NCBI GenBank assembly: GCA_050010115.1
Contig: JBEKLQ010000035.1
Coordinates: forward strand, 1-33,208
Length of the DNA: 33,208 nucleotides
DNA from: JAKACA01 sp050010115
Lineage (GTDB): Bacteria; Actinomycetota; Acidimicrobiia; Acidimicrobiales; Bog-793
Direction of reading: 5' to 3'
This document shows positions 7,595 through 16,169 of the stretch, piece by piece. A program made the translations under genes and the position numbers. How positions within the stretch are numbered: position 1 is the first letter of the stretch; the number at the start of each line of letters is the position of its first letter. The notes under the pieces were generated by a model. The model ran no database searches, was not told the origin of the DNA, and worked only from the letters and a program-made list of their open reading frames with translations.

Positions 7595-8604
7595 GCGATG
7601 CGCTCCTCGGCGTCGTAGTGATCATGTGGAGCTGGGGTGGTGTGTTCCTCGGACCCCTGCCGGAGTGCTTCGGCACCGCCCACGATCTCCATGATCTCGG
7701 TCGTGATGGAATCCTGGCGGACACGGTTCATGATCCGCCGCAGGTTCGTGATCAGGTCGTCGGCATTCTCGGTGGCGGCCGACATGGCCCGCTGTCGGGC
7801 GATGTGCTCGGAGGCGGAGGCCTCGAGCATGGCTTGGAAGATCGCCGCCTCGGCATAGCGGGGCACGAGCAGCGCCAGCAGTTCGTTGCTCCCGGGCTCG
7901 TATTCGAAGAAACCGGCCCGCTTTCCCTCTTCACTCTCCCCGTCATCGGCGGGACGAGGGGTCTCAACACCGTCGGCGGTGACGAGGTGCACAGGGCGCG
8001 GGTGCGGCGAGTAGCCGCCGGGCGGGAGGATCGGGAGGATCTGGTGGGTCTCCACGGTCTGGGAACCGGCGCTGATGAACCGGGTCGACACGAGCTGAAC
8101 GAGGTCCACTTCGCCGGCGAGGAACGGCGCCACCACCGTGGCAGCGATCTCGCGGGCGTGCTCGTAGCTGGGTCGGTCCGACATCGACATGGGGTGATCG
8201 ACCGCGCGGCCCCGGAAGCGGAAGTACCCGACTGCCTTCTTGCCGGCTGCTGTCAGGCGGTACGAGCGCCCGGCGGGCTCGCCGGTTCGCATGAGGCGTT
8301 CAGCAGCTCGAAGGACGAAGGCGTTGTAACCACCGCAGAGCCCACGGTCGGACACGATCGCCACGACGGCGACGTGCTCAGGAGACTCGGGCACGCCCAT
8401 CAACCGTGCCGGCAGGGTCCCGTCCTCGGCGACGTCCGCAAGCACGCGCTGCATGCCCGCCACATACGGTCGGGCGCCGTGGATCCGCGCCTGAGCGCGC
8501 AGCATCTGCGACGCCGCGATGAGCTCCATCGCCCGCGTGATCTTCTTCGTCGACTCGACGCTGCGGATCCTCCGGCGGAGGATCCGCTCCTGACCACCAG
8601 CCAT
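7591..8604 (-). CDS. atpG: F1Fo ATP synthase gamma subunit
   Basis: The central rotor shaft of F1. The N-terminus AGGQERILRRRIRSVESTKKITRAMELIA and the C-terminal helix (SATENADDLITNLRRIMNRVRQDSI) form the family coiled coil, and DRGLCGGYNAFVLRAAE marks the Rossmann-like domain. At 337 residues it exceeds the usual 285-305. The extra sequence is a hydrophilic loop at about 205-240 (VTADGVETPRPADDGESEEG), a region where actinobacterial gamma subunits often carry insertions, plus a short C-terminal tail. It starts 3 nt after the atpA stop. Confidence 0.96.
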   Translation of the reverse strand: MAGGQERILRRRIRSVESTKKITRAMELIAASQMLRAQARIHGARPYVAGMQRVLADVAEDGTLPARLMGVPESPEHVAVVAIVSDRGLCGGYNAFVLRAAERLMRTGEPAGRSYRLTAAGKKAVGYFRFRGRAVDHPMSMSDRPSYEHAREIAATVVAPFLAGEVDLVQLVSTRFISAGSQTVETHQILPILPPGGYSPHPRPVHLVTADGVETPRPADDGESEEGKRAGFFEYEPGSNELLALLVPRYAEAAIFQAMLEASASEHIARQRAMSAATENADDLITNLRRIMNRVRQDSITTEIMEIVGGAEALRQGSEEHTTPAPHDHYDAEERIA

Positions 8605-8607
8605 CGG

Positions 8608-10212
8608 CTAGCTCGCCCCACCCACGCCGTCGCCGTCGTCACCCGGGTCGGAGCCGGTGCCGTCCGCCGAGGACGTGGCATCTGACTGAGACGCCTCGTC
8701 CGCCGGAGCGAACGCCTTCTTCGTCTCGTTGATGGCCGCGTCGAGGGCATCGGTGTCCGGCAGCTGGCCCGTTTCCCGAATCTGCTCGAGAAGATCGGCG
8801 TGCCTACCGCGGAAGTTCGCTCGCAGCTCCTTCTCAAAACGCTGCACATCGGCGACGGCGATGGCGTCCACGTGGCCCCGCGTGCCGGCGTAGATCACGA
8901 CTACCTGCTCTTCGACCGGTAGCGGCTCGTTCAGCCCCTGCTTCAGTAGCTCGGTCAGGCGGTAGCCCCGGTCAAGCTGGGCCTGGGAGACCTTGTCCAG
9001 CTCGGAGCCGAACGTGGCGAACGCCTCGAGCTCGCGGAACTGAGCGAGGTCGATCTTGAGCGTCCCGGCCACGGCTCGCATGGCCTTCACCTGGGCGGCG
9101 CCGCCGACGCGGGACACCGAGTTGCCCACGTCGATCGCCGGTCGAACGCCGGAGTAGAACAGGTCGGTCTGCAGGAAGATCTGACCATCGGTGATCGAGA
9201 TCACGTTCGTCGGGATGTAGGCGGAGATGTCGCCGGCTTTGGTCTCGATCACGGGAAGAGCAGTGAGGGATCCGCCGCCCATGGCATCGGAGAGCTTCGC
9301 CGCCCGCTCCAGCAGCCGGCTGTGCAGGTAGAAGACGTCGCCCGGGTAAGCCTCACGTCCCGGAGGCCGGCGCAGGAGGAGCGAAAGCTGGCGGTAGGCC
9401 TCGGCCTGCTTGGACAGGTCGTCATAGATGATGAGGGCGTGGTCGCCGTTCTCCATCCAGTGCTGGCCCATCGCGCAGCCCGCGTACGGCGCAAGGTACT
9501 TGAACGGAGCCGGCTCCGATGCAGGGGCAGCCACGACGACCGTGTACTCCATCGCGCCGTGCTCGGCCAGGGTGGCTACGGTCTGGGCGACGGTCGAGCC
9601 CTTCTGGCCGATGGCGACGTAGATGCACTTCACGTTCTGGCCGCGCTGGTTGATGATCGTGTCGACCGCGATCGTCGTCTTACCCGTCTTTCGGTCGCCG
9701 ATGATGAGCTCGCGCTGGCCACGACCGATCGGCGTCATGGCGTCGATCACCTTGATACCGGTCTGGAGCGGCTCCTTCACCGGCTGGCGCCCGACGATGC
9801 CCGGAGCCTGGATCTCGACACGGCGGTCAGTGGTGTTCGAGATCGTGCCCTTGCCGTCGATCGCGTTGCCGAGCGGGTCGACGACCCGGCCGAGGAGGCC
9901 GTCCCCGACCGGTACGGAGAGAATCCTCCCGGTCGCCCGGACCACCTGGCCTTCGTCCAGCCCGTCCACGGAACCGAGCACGACGGCACCGATCGACTCC
10001 TCGTCCAGGTTGAGCGCAAGGCCGACGACACCGTTCTCGAACTCGAGGAGCTCGTTGACTGAGGCGTTCGGCAGGCCGCTGACACGGGCGATGCCGTCGC
10101 CGACCTCGGCGATGCGGCCCACCTGCTCAGCCTGGACGTCGGTGGAGTACTCCGACACGTGGCGCTGCAGCGCCGCAGTGATGTCCTCGGCGCTGATCGT
10201 GAGCTCTGGCAT
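8608..10212 (-). CDS. atpA: F1Fo ATP synthase alpha subunit
   Basis: The non-catalytic nucleotide-binding subunit of F1. At 534 residues it is slightly longer than the usual 500-515 because of an acidic Ser/Asp/Gly-rich tail after about residue 500. It shows Walker A GDRKTGKTT, LIIYDDLSKQAEAYRQLSLLLRRPPGREAYPGD and VGNSVSRVGGAAQ, all alpha-specific. The N-terminus (LTISAEDITAALQRHV) contacts subunit delta. The gene lies between atpH (39 bp away) and atpG (3 bp away). Actinobacterial alpha subunits commonly have C-terminal extensions, which in mycobacteria suppress ATP hydrolysis; whether this tail does so is not known. Confidence 0.98.
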   Translation of the reverse strand: MPELTISAEDITAALQRHVSEYSTDVQAEQVGRIAEVGDGIARVSGLPNASVNELLEFENGVVGLALNLDEESIGAVVLGSVDGLDEGQVVRATGRILSVPVGDGLLGRVVDPLGNAIDGKGTISNTTDRRVEIQAPGIVGRQPVKEPLQTGIKVIDAMTPIGRGQRELIIGDRKTGKTTIAVDTIINQRGQNVKCIYVAIGQKGSTVAQTVATLAEHGAMEYTVVVAAPASEPAPFKYLAPYAGCAMGQHWMENGDHALIIYDDLSKQAEAYRQLSLLLRRPPGREAYPGDVFYLHSRLLERAAKLSDAMGGGSLTALPVIETKAGDISAYIPTNVISITDGQIFLQTDLFYSGVRPAIDVGNSVSRVGGAAQVKAMRAVAGTLKIDLAQFRELEAFATFGSELDKVSQAQLDRGYRLTELLKQGLNEPLPVEEQVVVIYAGTRGHVDAIAVADVQRFEKELRANFRGRHADLLEQIRETGQLPDTDALDAAINETKKAFAPADEASQSDATSSADGTGSDPGDDGDGVGGAS

Positions 10213-10251
10213 GTCGTATGGGTGTCCTTGGTCCTCGTTGGTCTTGACGAT

Positions 10252-11154
10252 CTAGACGCCCAGCAGGAGCGATTCGCTCAGCTGGTCGAGACGGTGCCTC
10301 ACGGTCCCGTCGATGATGGTGTTGCCGACCTCGACCTTCACTCCGCCGATCACGGACGGATCGATCTGGATGCGCAGCTCCACAGGCCGGCGGACGATAC
10401 GAGCGAGCGCTTCCGCGAGACGGTCCTGCTCGCCGGCGTCGAGTGGGATGGCGCAGCGCACCTCAGCGACACGGCGGCCCCGCTCGGCCGCGGCCAGCTC
10501 GACGAGATAGTCGAGCGCGCCTGTCAGGGCCCGAGAGCGTCCCGCCCGGACGACGTAGCTCAAGAGCCACAGCGTCTCGGGCCTCACCTTGTCCCTGAAG
10601 AGGTCGGCCAGCACGGCAAGGCGCCGCGCGATGGGAACGGCGCCGTCGCCGAGTGCCTCGCGCAGCGACGGGGTCTGTTCTGCGATGCGAGCGAGGCGGA
10701 ACAACTCGTCCTCGATCCCGTCGACCGTCGCCGGACTCGCCACCTTCTCGAAGATCCGGTCGGCATAGCCGCGCAGGCGATCGTACGCACCGCCGCGGCC
10801 GATCGGTGGCTCGGCAGCCAGCGGCTCGCCGTCGGCGGCGTTGGCCGCCGCTTCCTCGGCGACCTCGACGAGTCGCTCGAGCGTCTTCGGGAGATCGGCT
10901 GGCCGTTCGGTGTCCACAGCGAAGCCGAGGGGAGCGAGCGCTTCCTCGGCGACCTTGCCCGAGAGGAGATCCTCCAGCACCGCCCGCCGCTGGATGGCGG
11001 CGATCGACCCGTCGGTGAGCGCGTTGCGCAAGGGCTCGGACGCGACGAGCAGGCGGGAGATCTCGACGAGGCTGGCAGGCACTTCGTCGAGACGCCCATT
11101 GCGCATGGCGCCGTCGAACGACGCCGACGCGTAGCCGCGTACGAGCTCGAGCAT
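10252..11154 (-). CDS. atpH: F1Fo ATP synthase delta subunit with duplicated N-terminal domain
   Basis: Delta joins the peripheral stalk (subunit b) to the top of F1. This copy is 300 residues against about 180 in most bacteria. Residues 6-80 and 128-201 look like two copies of the helical N-terminal domain: RGYASASFDGAM...LRNALTDGSIAAIQRRAVLEDLLSGKV against RGYADRIFEKVA...LREALGDGAVPIARRLAVLADLFRDKV. The C-terminal domain follows, ending in the conserved IDPSVIGGVKVEVGNTIIDGTV region. A long delta with an extra N-terminal-like domain is known in actinobacteria; in mycobacteria it is fused to a b subunit, but here it is not. The start overlaps the atpF stop by one base (TGATG). Confidence 0.95.
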   Translation of the reverse strand: MLELVRGYASASFDGAMRNGRLDEVPASLVEISRLLVASEPLRNALTDGSIAAIQRRAVLEDLLSGKVAEEALAPLGFAVDTERPADLPKTLERLVEVAEEAAANAADGEPLAAEPPIGRGGAYDRLRGYADRIFEKVASPATVDGIEDELFRLARIAEQTPSLREALGDGAVPIARRLAVLADLFRDKVRPETLWLLSYVVRAGRSRALTGALDYLVELAAAERGRRVAEVRCAIPLDAGEQDRLAEALARIVRRPVELRIQIDPSVIGGVKVEVGNTIIDGTVRHRLDQLSESLLLGV

Positions 11155-11690
11155 CAGCGCCTGCCTGGGGTGCTGCTGCCCGAGCCACCCGGAGCGCTGG
11201 CTTGCGCGGCTGAGATCGCTTCGTCGACGAGGGCACGGTGGTGAGCGGGGTCCAGCGCTCCACCGATCACCTGCTCGGCTGCGCGCAGCACGAGCGCGCC
11301 CACGTCTTCCATGACCTCGTCCCGGGCGCGGAGGCGCTCCTGCTCGATGTCGGTGTGGGCATTGGCCAGCAGGCGCTCGTACTCCTCTTGGCCCCGCTGG
11401 CGCCCCTCCTCTCGGAGCTGCTCGGCCGTCGTGTTGGCCTGGTCGACGATCGCCCGCGCTTCGCCGCGGGCCTGCTCGAGCAGCTCCCGCCGCTTGGCCA
11501 CAGCCTCCTCGGCCGCGCTTCGGGCGTCCTCGGCGGCCTGGATGGAGTTGCGGATGTGGGCAGCCCGTTCGTCCATGGCCTTGCGCAACGGCGGCAGCAC
11601 GTACTTGGCGACGAAGCCGAGCACGAGCAGGAACGCGATGAGCTCCAGGACGAAGGTGAAACCCGGGAGTAGAAAGAGGCCTGCCAGCAT
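11154..11690 (-). CDS. atpF: F1Fo ATP synthase b subunit
   Basis: The peripheral-stalk subunit: 178 residues with one N-terminal membrane helix (about 6-30, FTFVLELIAFLLVLGFVAKYVLPPL) and then a long charged, Ala/Glu/Arg-rich coiled coil, ending in a Gly/Ser/Pro tail. The junction VLPPLRKAMDERAAHI is typical. Only one b gene is present, so the stalk is presumably a b2 homodimer. It follows atpE by 15 bp and overlaps atpH by one base. Confidence 0.96.
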   Translation of the reverse strand: MLAGLFLLPGFTFVLELIAFLLVLGFVAKYVLPPLRKAMDERAAHIRNSIQAAEDARSAAEEAVAKRRELLEQARGEARAIVDQANTTAEQLREEGRQRGQEEYERLLANAHTDIEQERLRARDEVMEDVGALVLRAAEQVIGGALDPAHHRALVDEAISAAQASAPGGSGSSTPGRR

Positions 11691-11705
11691 GAGCTGTGGT
11701 CCTCG

Positions 11706-11969
11706 TTACTTCTTGTATTCCACGAAGACGAACAGGATCATGAACACGAGGTTGATGAAGTACATCGCTTCGCAGAGGCCGACGACGATGAACATCGTCG
11801 TGTACAGCCGGGTCTGAGCCTCTGGTTGGCGGGCGATGCCGGCGATCGTCTGGCTGCCCGCCAGGCCGTCACCGATGGCAGCGCCGATGGCACCGCCGCC
11901 AAGAGCCAGGCCGCCGCCGATGAATGCGCCAGCCGAGCTGATCGCAGTAGCTGTGTCAAGTGCTGCCAT
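11706..11969 (-). CDS. atpE: F1Fo ATP synthase c subunit
   Basis: The proteolipid ring subunit: 87 residues, two membrane helices. Helix 1 carries the glycine repeat GGGLALGGGAIGAAIG, the loop is ARQPEAQTRL, and helix 2 has the ion-binding Glu in VVGLCEAMYFINL. Helix 1 lacks the Gln, and the residue after the Glu is Ala, not Ser/Thr, so the ring is expected to carry protons and not sodium. The ATG at 11969 has a good Shine-Dalgarno (AGGAG, about 10 nt upstream). Confidence 0.97.
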   Translation of the reverse strand: MAALDTATAISSAGAFIGGGLALGGGAIGAAIGDGLAGSQTIAGIARQPEAQTRLYTTMFIVVGLCEAMYFINLVFMILFVFVEYKK

Positions 11970-12039
11970 TTGCCTTCTCTCCTGTGTGTGAGGTGCCGAG
12001 ATGAAAGACCCTGAACCGATCCACGATCGACCCGCTTGC

Positions 12040-12783
12040 TCAGTGACCGCCGGTGACTGCCGACTGGAAGTACAACAGCGTGAGCAGCGTGAAGATGAAT
12101 GCCTGCACTGGCCCGACGAACAGACCGTCGAAGAGTTTCCAGACGACATCGAGGACTGGGATGGACACGACTTTGGAGGGCCCGGGCATATCCGCGATGA
12201 GCACCAGCATGATGCCGCCGGCGAAGATGTTGCCAAAGAGACGGAGGGCCAGGGTGAGTGGCTTGGCGATCTCCTCGATGATGTTGATCAGGAACATCGC
12301 CGGTGGCTTGAAGTAGTGGGCGATGTAGGCCTTGAACCCGTTCTGCTGGATCCAGGTGAAGTGGACGAGGAAGATCACGAGGACCGCGAGCGCGGCCGTG
12401 AGGTTGATGTCGCCGGTCGGCGCTGGGAGGAGCTGGTGATGGTTCGGCCACGTCGTCGGGATCATCTCGAGCCAGTTGCTCAGCAGGATGAAGATGAACA
12501 GGGTGATGGCGAGCGGGACAACGAAGAGACCCTTGTCGCCCATCGTCGAGGCGACCTGGTTGTTGACGGCCTCGACGATCGTCTCGAACGCCAGCTGCAA
12601 CTTGCCCGGGACGCCAGAAGTGACGTTCCTCCGGAGCATCACGCCGAGGAAGACGACGATCAGGCCGGCGACGCCGACGGCGATGAGGTCGTCGATGTTG
12701 ATCGGTCCGAGGGGACCGAGGTTGATCGTGACGTGGTCGCCAACCGGGACGTTGAGGGCGAGGATGGACGGTTTGAGGCTCAC
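12040..12783 (-). CDS. atpB: F1Fo ATP synthase a subunit
   Basis: This membrane stator subunit forms the proton half-channels. At 247 residues it has several membrane helices and the essential arginine in LALRLFGNIFAGG, followed by PVQAFIFTLLTLLYFQSA at the C-terminus. The N-terminus (LNVPVGDHVTINLGPLGPINID) is extracytoplasmic. It overlaps the end of atpI by 4 nt and is followed by a 70-bp spacer before atpE, which lets the abundant c subunit have its own strong ribosome binding site. Confidence 0.97.
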   Translation of the reverse strand: MSLKPSILALNVPVGDHVTINLGPLGPINIDDLIAVGVAGLIVVFLGVMLRRNVTSGVPGKLQLAFETIVEAVNNQVASTMGDKGLFVVPLAITLFIFILLSNWLEMIPTTWPNHHQLLPAPTGDINLTAALAVLVIFLVHFTWIQQNGFKAYIAHYFKPPAMFLINIIEEIAKPLTLALRLFGNIFAGGIMLVLIADMPGPSKVVSIPVLDVVWKLFDGLFVGPVQAFIFTLLTLLYFQSAVTGGH

Positions 12784-13196
12784 CCCACGAAGCCCTTCTT
12801 CAGCAACGGCACGATCAGGTTGCCGAGGAACGTGAAGTAGAAGAGCGCCACGCCCCCCACGGCTCCGAGCCCGAGCTGAGTGGCGACCACGGCAAGGATG
12901 ACGATGATTATCGTCGTGGCGCCAAGTCGAAACAGCGTGAGCGACGCCAGCGCCCGGATGGGCCTGGAGGTCTCCGAGGCACTTACTTTGGCCGTCTGGG
13001 CGGTGATGAGCCGCACGTTCACGAGCCCGAGACCGAGGCCGAGACAGACGCCCAAGCCGAACACGAGGTGACCGAGCAGGCCGGCGACGATGAGCGCGAC
13101 GACGGCAACCCCGATGGCGGAGAAGACGGTGCGCTTCAGCAGTCGATTGAGCTCGGGCAGTGAGAACTGCTCGAAGACCTCTAACAGTCGGTTCAT
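12780..13196 (-). CDS. atpI: ATP synthase protein I-like membrane protein
   Basis: This small membrane protein is 138 residues with about four hydrophobic helices (FSAIGVAVVALIVAGLL; FGLGVCLGLGLGLVN; LFRLGATTIIIVILAVV; VGGVALFYFTFLGNLIV). Size, topology and position directly before atpB match the AtpI family, whose members have been linked to c-ring assembly and magnesium uptake. The stop overlaps the atpB start by 4 nt. Sequence conservation in this family is low, so the call rests mainly on topology and context. Confidence 0.8.
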   Translation of the reverse strand: MNRLLEVFEQFSLPELNRLLKRTVFSAIGVAVVALIVAGLLGHLVFGLGVCLGLGLGLVNVRLITAQTAKVSASETSRPIRALASLTLFRLGATTIIIVILAVVATQLGLGAVGGVALFYFTFLGNLIVPLLKKGFVG

Positions 13197-13280
13197 GCCT
13201 TCGATGTCACTTCCTGACAGCGCGGGTGCCGAACCGGCCGGCCACGCTGCTGGCGTCTGGAAACAGTTTAGTGAAATTGG

Positions 13281-13484
13281 TCACAAGTACGTCTTGACCT
13301 CAAAGTACACCACGGCGACCGCTGCGACGATCCCGAGGAACAGCCCGACGAAGGTCAGCACGAGTCCGGTCTTGAACGTCTCATCCAGCCAGTAGCCGCC
13401 GCCGAACCCGGCTGCGATGCACAGCGCTATCGAGACGCCCATGCCGAGCAGCGCGCCCAGACTCGGCGTGGGCTTACTGCTCAC
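13281..13484 (-). CDS. AtpZ/AtpI-type small membrane protein
   Basis: This 67-residue protein has two membrane helices: LGALLGMGVSIALCIAAGFGGGYWLD and GLVLTFVGLFLGIVAAVAVVYF. The G-x-G-G-Y-W-L-D turn followed by a short polar loop and a second glycine-rich helix is the pattern of the AtpZ group, found beside AtpI in some ATP synthase operons. I chose the GTG at 13484, which has AGGA about 8 nt upstream. A longer in-frame extension to 13622 would be an Arg/Gly-rich shadow of the wecA 3' end. It lies 10 nt after the wecA stop. Confidence 0.75.
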   Translation of the reverse strand: MSSKPTPSLGALLGMGVSIALCIAAGFGGGYWLDETFKTGLVLTFVGLFLGIVAAVAVVYFEVKTYL

Positions 13485-13494
13485 CTTCTTTGTC

Positions 13495-14781
13495 CTATTC
13501 TCGCGTCGGAGGATGGTGGCGAGCAAAACGACGCCGGTGCTGCCCTCGGTGCGGCCCCGCAGCGGCCCTCCCGGCGTCCTCGCGCCGGTTCTGCACGCCG
13601 GGGCCGACAGACACCCGGCCATCGTTCATCGCCGCTCCGGCGGCTCCCAATCCGGCGTTCGCCATCACCGGGCCGCGCTCGCCGCCGCCGCCGTCCGCCG
13701 CCTCGGCCGACCCAACCTCTCGGCGGCCCCGAATCGGCAGGAACAGCGTGTACAACCCGACTGCCATCACGAGGGCGAGGATCGGGATCGCGCCTTGCCA
13801 CGACCGGTCGAACGTCGGGTACAGCACGAGGGCAGACAGGACGAACGTCCAAGCCCACAACACGAGGACCGTACGCCGGTGACCATGGCCGAGGCGCATG
13901 AGCCGGTGATGGAGGTGCTCGAGATCCCGGACGGCGACACCGGTCCGCCGGACGGTGCGGCGAACGATGGCGAAGGCCGTGTCCAGGATCGGGACGCCGA
14001 GGATGACAAAGGGCACGAGCAGCGGGACGAAGAAGAAGTACGTCAAGCCCCAAGTCGGCGCGACGTCACCGCCGATGACCATCGTGCTGGCGGCCATCAA
14101 CAAGCCGAGAACCATCGCTCCGGTGTCACCCATGAAGATCTTGGCCCGGTGGAAGTTGTGCGGAAGGAAACCCACGCACAGCCCGCAGGTCGCGGCTGCG
14201 ATGAGCGGCCCGATGCTGTTGACCTGGAGGACCCGCTCGTACTCGAGACGCAGCCCGTAGACACAGAGCGCGCCTGACGCGATGGCGACCACGCCGGCCG
14301 CCAGACCATCCAGCCCGTCGATCAGGTTGATCGCGTTCGCGATCCCGATCACCCACAGAGCCGTGACCAACGGCAAGACCGACGGCGAGAGGATCAGGTA
14401 GCCCGCAAAGGGCACCTTGAAGTGCAGCATTGTGGCGCCGGCGAAGTACAGGACCATGGCGGCGAGCACCTGACCGGCCACCTTGGCGGGTGCCGAGACC
14501 TCCCGGACGTCGTCGATGAAGCCGACCAGGAACATCACTCCCGCCGCAGCGAGCACCCCGGCGGCCTGGCTCGAGCCTGCGAACACCGCTTGGAACCCGA
14601 GCTCGGGGACGAACCGTGCGACGGCGAAAGCGATACCGAGGCCGATGAACATCGCCGTACCGCCAGCAGTGGCCGTGGGCACGGTGTGCACCCGCTCGGA
14701 GTCGGGCGGGACGATGAGCTTTGCCCGGACAGCGCCGGCGCGCACGACGAACGTCAGGAGATACGTGGCCACGGTGGCCAC
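13495..14781 (-). CDS. wecA: undecaprenyl/decaprenyl-phosphate N-acetylglucosamine-1-phosphate transferase
   Basis: This integral membrane enzyme (428 residues, about ten helices) transfers GlcNAc-1-phosphate to a polyprenyl phosphate, starting arabinogalactan-type linkers, teichoic acids or O-antigens. Visible family motifs are GFIDDVRE, NAINLIDGLDGLAAG, KIFMGDTGAMVLG and HLHHRLMRLGHGHRRT. The gene sits just upstream of the atp operon, as Rv1302 does in M. tuberculosis. The first available start after glyA is a GTG at 14781 with no clear Shine-Dalgarno; the first helix then is slightly short, so an unusual upstream start is possible. The last about 75 residues are a hydrophilic Gly/Arg/His-rich tail absent from the usual family core. 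Confidence 0.9.
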   Translation of the reverse strand: MATVATYLLTFVVRAGAVRAKLIVPPDSERVHTVPTATAGGTAMFIGLGIAFAVARFVPELGFQAVFAGSSQAAGVLAAAGVMFLVGFIDDVREVSAPAKVAGQVLAAMVLYFAGATMLHFKVPFAGYLILSPSVLPLVTALWVIGIANAINLIDGLDGLAAGVVAIASGALCVYGLRLEYERVLQVNSIGPLIAAATCGLCVGFLPHNFHRAKIFMGDTGAMVLGLLMAASTMVIGGDVAPTWGLTYFFFVPLLVPFVILGVPILDTAFAIVRRTVRRTGVAVRDLEHLHHRLMRLGHGHRRTVLVLWAWTFVLSALVLYPTFDRSWQGAIPILALVMAVGLYTLFLPIRGRREVGSAEAADGGGGERGPVMANAGLGAAGAAMNDGRVSVGPGVQNRREDAGRAAAGPHRGQHRRRFARHHPPTRE

Positions 14782-14813
14782 CCCGAAGACCGCGATGCAG
14801 CCTTGGACCTGCG

Positions 14814-16100
14814 TCAGAGCAGCCCTCCTGCACCATCGGGATAGGGGTCGAAGACTTTGCGGACCGACCGGACCTCCTCGCGCACCGAGGCCAGCTCGCC
14901 GGCGTCATCGCGGCCCCGCAGCGCTCGCGCCAGCAGCCCGGCGACGACGGCCATCTCCGGCTCACGCATCCCCGCCGTCGTCTCGGCCGCGGTGCCGAGC
15001 CGCAGACCGCTCGCCACGAACGGTGGCCTCGGGTCGTTGGGGATCTGGTTACGGTTGCACGTGATGCCGGCCCGGTCGAGGGCTTCCTGGGCGATCTTGC
15101 CCGTGAGGTCAGAGTCGAAGTCGCGGAGGTCGACGAGCACGAGGTGGTTGTCTGTGCCCCCGGCGACGAGGCGGAACCCCTCGGCGACGAGCGCGGCGGC
15201 GAACGCATGCGCGTTGGACACGACCTGGCGTGCGTAGTCCTTGAATGCCGGCGTGTCCGCTTCGGCGAACGCCACGGCCTTGGCTGCGATGGTGTGGTCG
15301 AGCGGGCCACCCTGTAAGCCCGGAAAGACCGCCGAGTCGATCGGCCGTGCCAGGTCGGCGCCGGTGAGAATCGCCCCGCCGCGCGGTCCACGAAGCGTCT
15401 TGTGCGTCGTGAACGTCACGACGTCAGCCACGCCTACCGGACTCGGGTGCACGCCGGCGGCAACCAGCCCGGCTGGGTGCGCCATGTCGAACATGAACTT
15501 CGCACCGACCTCGTCGGCGATCTCCCGGAACGGCGCCGGATCGATCGACCGCGAGTAGGCGGTCGTCCCGGCCACGATCAGCTTGGGGTGTTCCCGGCGG
15601 GCGAAGTCCCGGACCTGGTCGAGGTCGATGCGCTCGCCGGAGCCGTCGGGTTGTGCCGGCGTCACGCCGTAGGCGACAAAGCGGTAGAGCTTTCCCGTGA
15701 TCGACACCGGCGACCCGTGAGTGAGGTGGCCGCCCTGGTCGAGGCGCATGGCGAGCACGGTGTCGCCGGGGTTGACGAGCGCCAGGTAGGCGGCGAGGTT
15801 CGCAGAAGCCCCCGAGTGGGGTTGCACGTTCGCATGGGCGGCGCCGAACAGCCGCGTCGCCCGATCGCGTGCCAAGTCCTCGACCGCGTCGGCAACGACG
15901 TTGCCGCCGTAGTAGCGCTTGCCGGGGTACCCCTCGGAGTACTTGTTCGTCAGCACCGAGGCCGAGGCCGCCATCACTGCGAGCGACGTGAAGTTCTCCG
16001 AGGCGATGAGCTGCAGCGTCGTGCGCTGCCGTTCGAGCTCGCGCTCGAGTAGCGCCTTCACCTCGGGGTCATTGGACAGCAGCGAGGATGATTCGGCCAT
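14814..16100 (-). CDS. glyA: serine hydroxymethyltransferase
   Basis: This PLP enzyme converts serine and tetrahydrofolate to glycine and 5,10-methylene-THF. At 428 residues it has the usual length. It shows LIASENFTS, NKYSEGYPGKRYYGG, NVQPHSGASAN, FDMAHPAGLVAAG and the PLP-lysine motif TTHKTLRGPRGG. It begins at an ATG 7 nt after a TAGACT hexamer with no Shine-Dalgarno, so the message is probably leaderless. It lies 32 bp upstream of wecA and probably heads the transcript that runs through the atp operon. In mycobacteria glyA is elsewhere, so its place here is a lineage-specific addition. Confidence 0.97.
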   Translation of the reverse strand: MAESSSLLSNDPEVKALLERELERQRTTLQLIASENFTSLAVMAASASVLTNKYSEGYPGKRYYGGNVVADAVEDLARDRATRLFGAAHANVQPHSGASANLAAYLALVNPGDTVLAMRLDQGGHLTHGSPVSITGKLYRFVAYGVTPAQPDGSGERIDLDQVRDFARREHPKLIVAGTTAYSRSIDPAPFREIADEVGAKFMFDMAHPAGLVAAGVHPSPVGVADVVTFTTHKTLRGPRGGAILTGADLARPIDSAVFPGLQGGPLDHTIAAKAVAFAEADTPAFKDYARQVVSNAHAFAAALVAEGFRLVAGGTDNHLVLVDLRDFDSDLTGKIAQEALDRAGITCNRNQIPNDPRPPFVASGLRLGTAAETTAGMREPEMAVVAGLLARALRGRDDAGELASVREEVRSVRKVFDPYPDGAGGLL

Positions 16101-16106
16101 CGCGAA

Positions 16107-16112
16107 AGTCTA
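16107..16112 (-). promoter_or_regulatory. predicted -10 element of glyA (leaderless start)
   Basis: The minus strand reads TAGACT, then 6 nt, then ATG, placing transcription start at or beside the start codon. No good -35 is visible 17 nt upstream. Confidence 0.4.
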
Positions 16113-16155
16113 CCCAGCCGCCCTCGATGCACCCGGTGTGCCGCCTTTTGACGGT

Positions 16156-16161
16156 TACGAT
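16156..16161 (+). promoter_or_regulatory. predicted -10 element of the ABC exporter operon
   Basis: TACGAT lies 8 nt before the GTG at 16170 with no Shine-Dalgarno between. The 69-bp spacer therefore could hold two back-to-back promoters, this one and that of glyA. Confidence 0.4.
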
Positions 16162-16169
16162 CCAAAATC

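Noticed and set aside
6599..7618. Long plus-strand open frame antisense to atpD
   Set aside because: Composition is the mirror of atpD codons (His/Arg/Asp/Leu-rich) with no domain pattern.
14126..15391. 421-codon minus-strand frame across glyA and wecA
   Set aside because: Arg/Ser-rich shadow of two genes with clear catalytic motifs in other frames.
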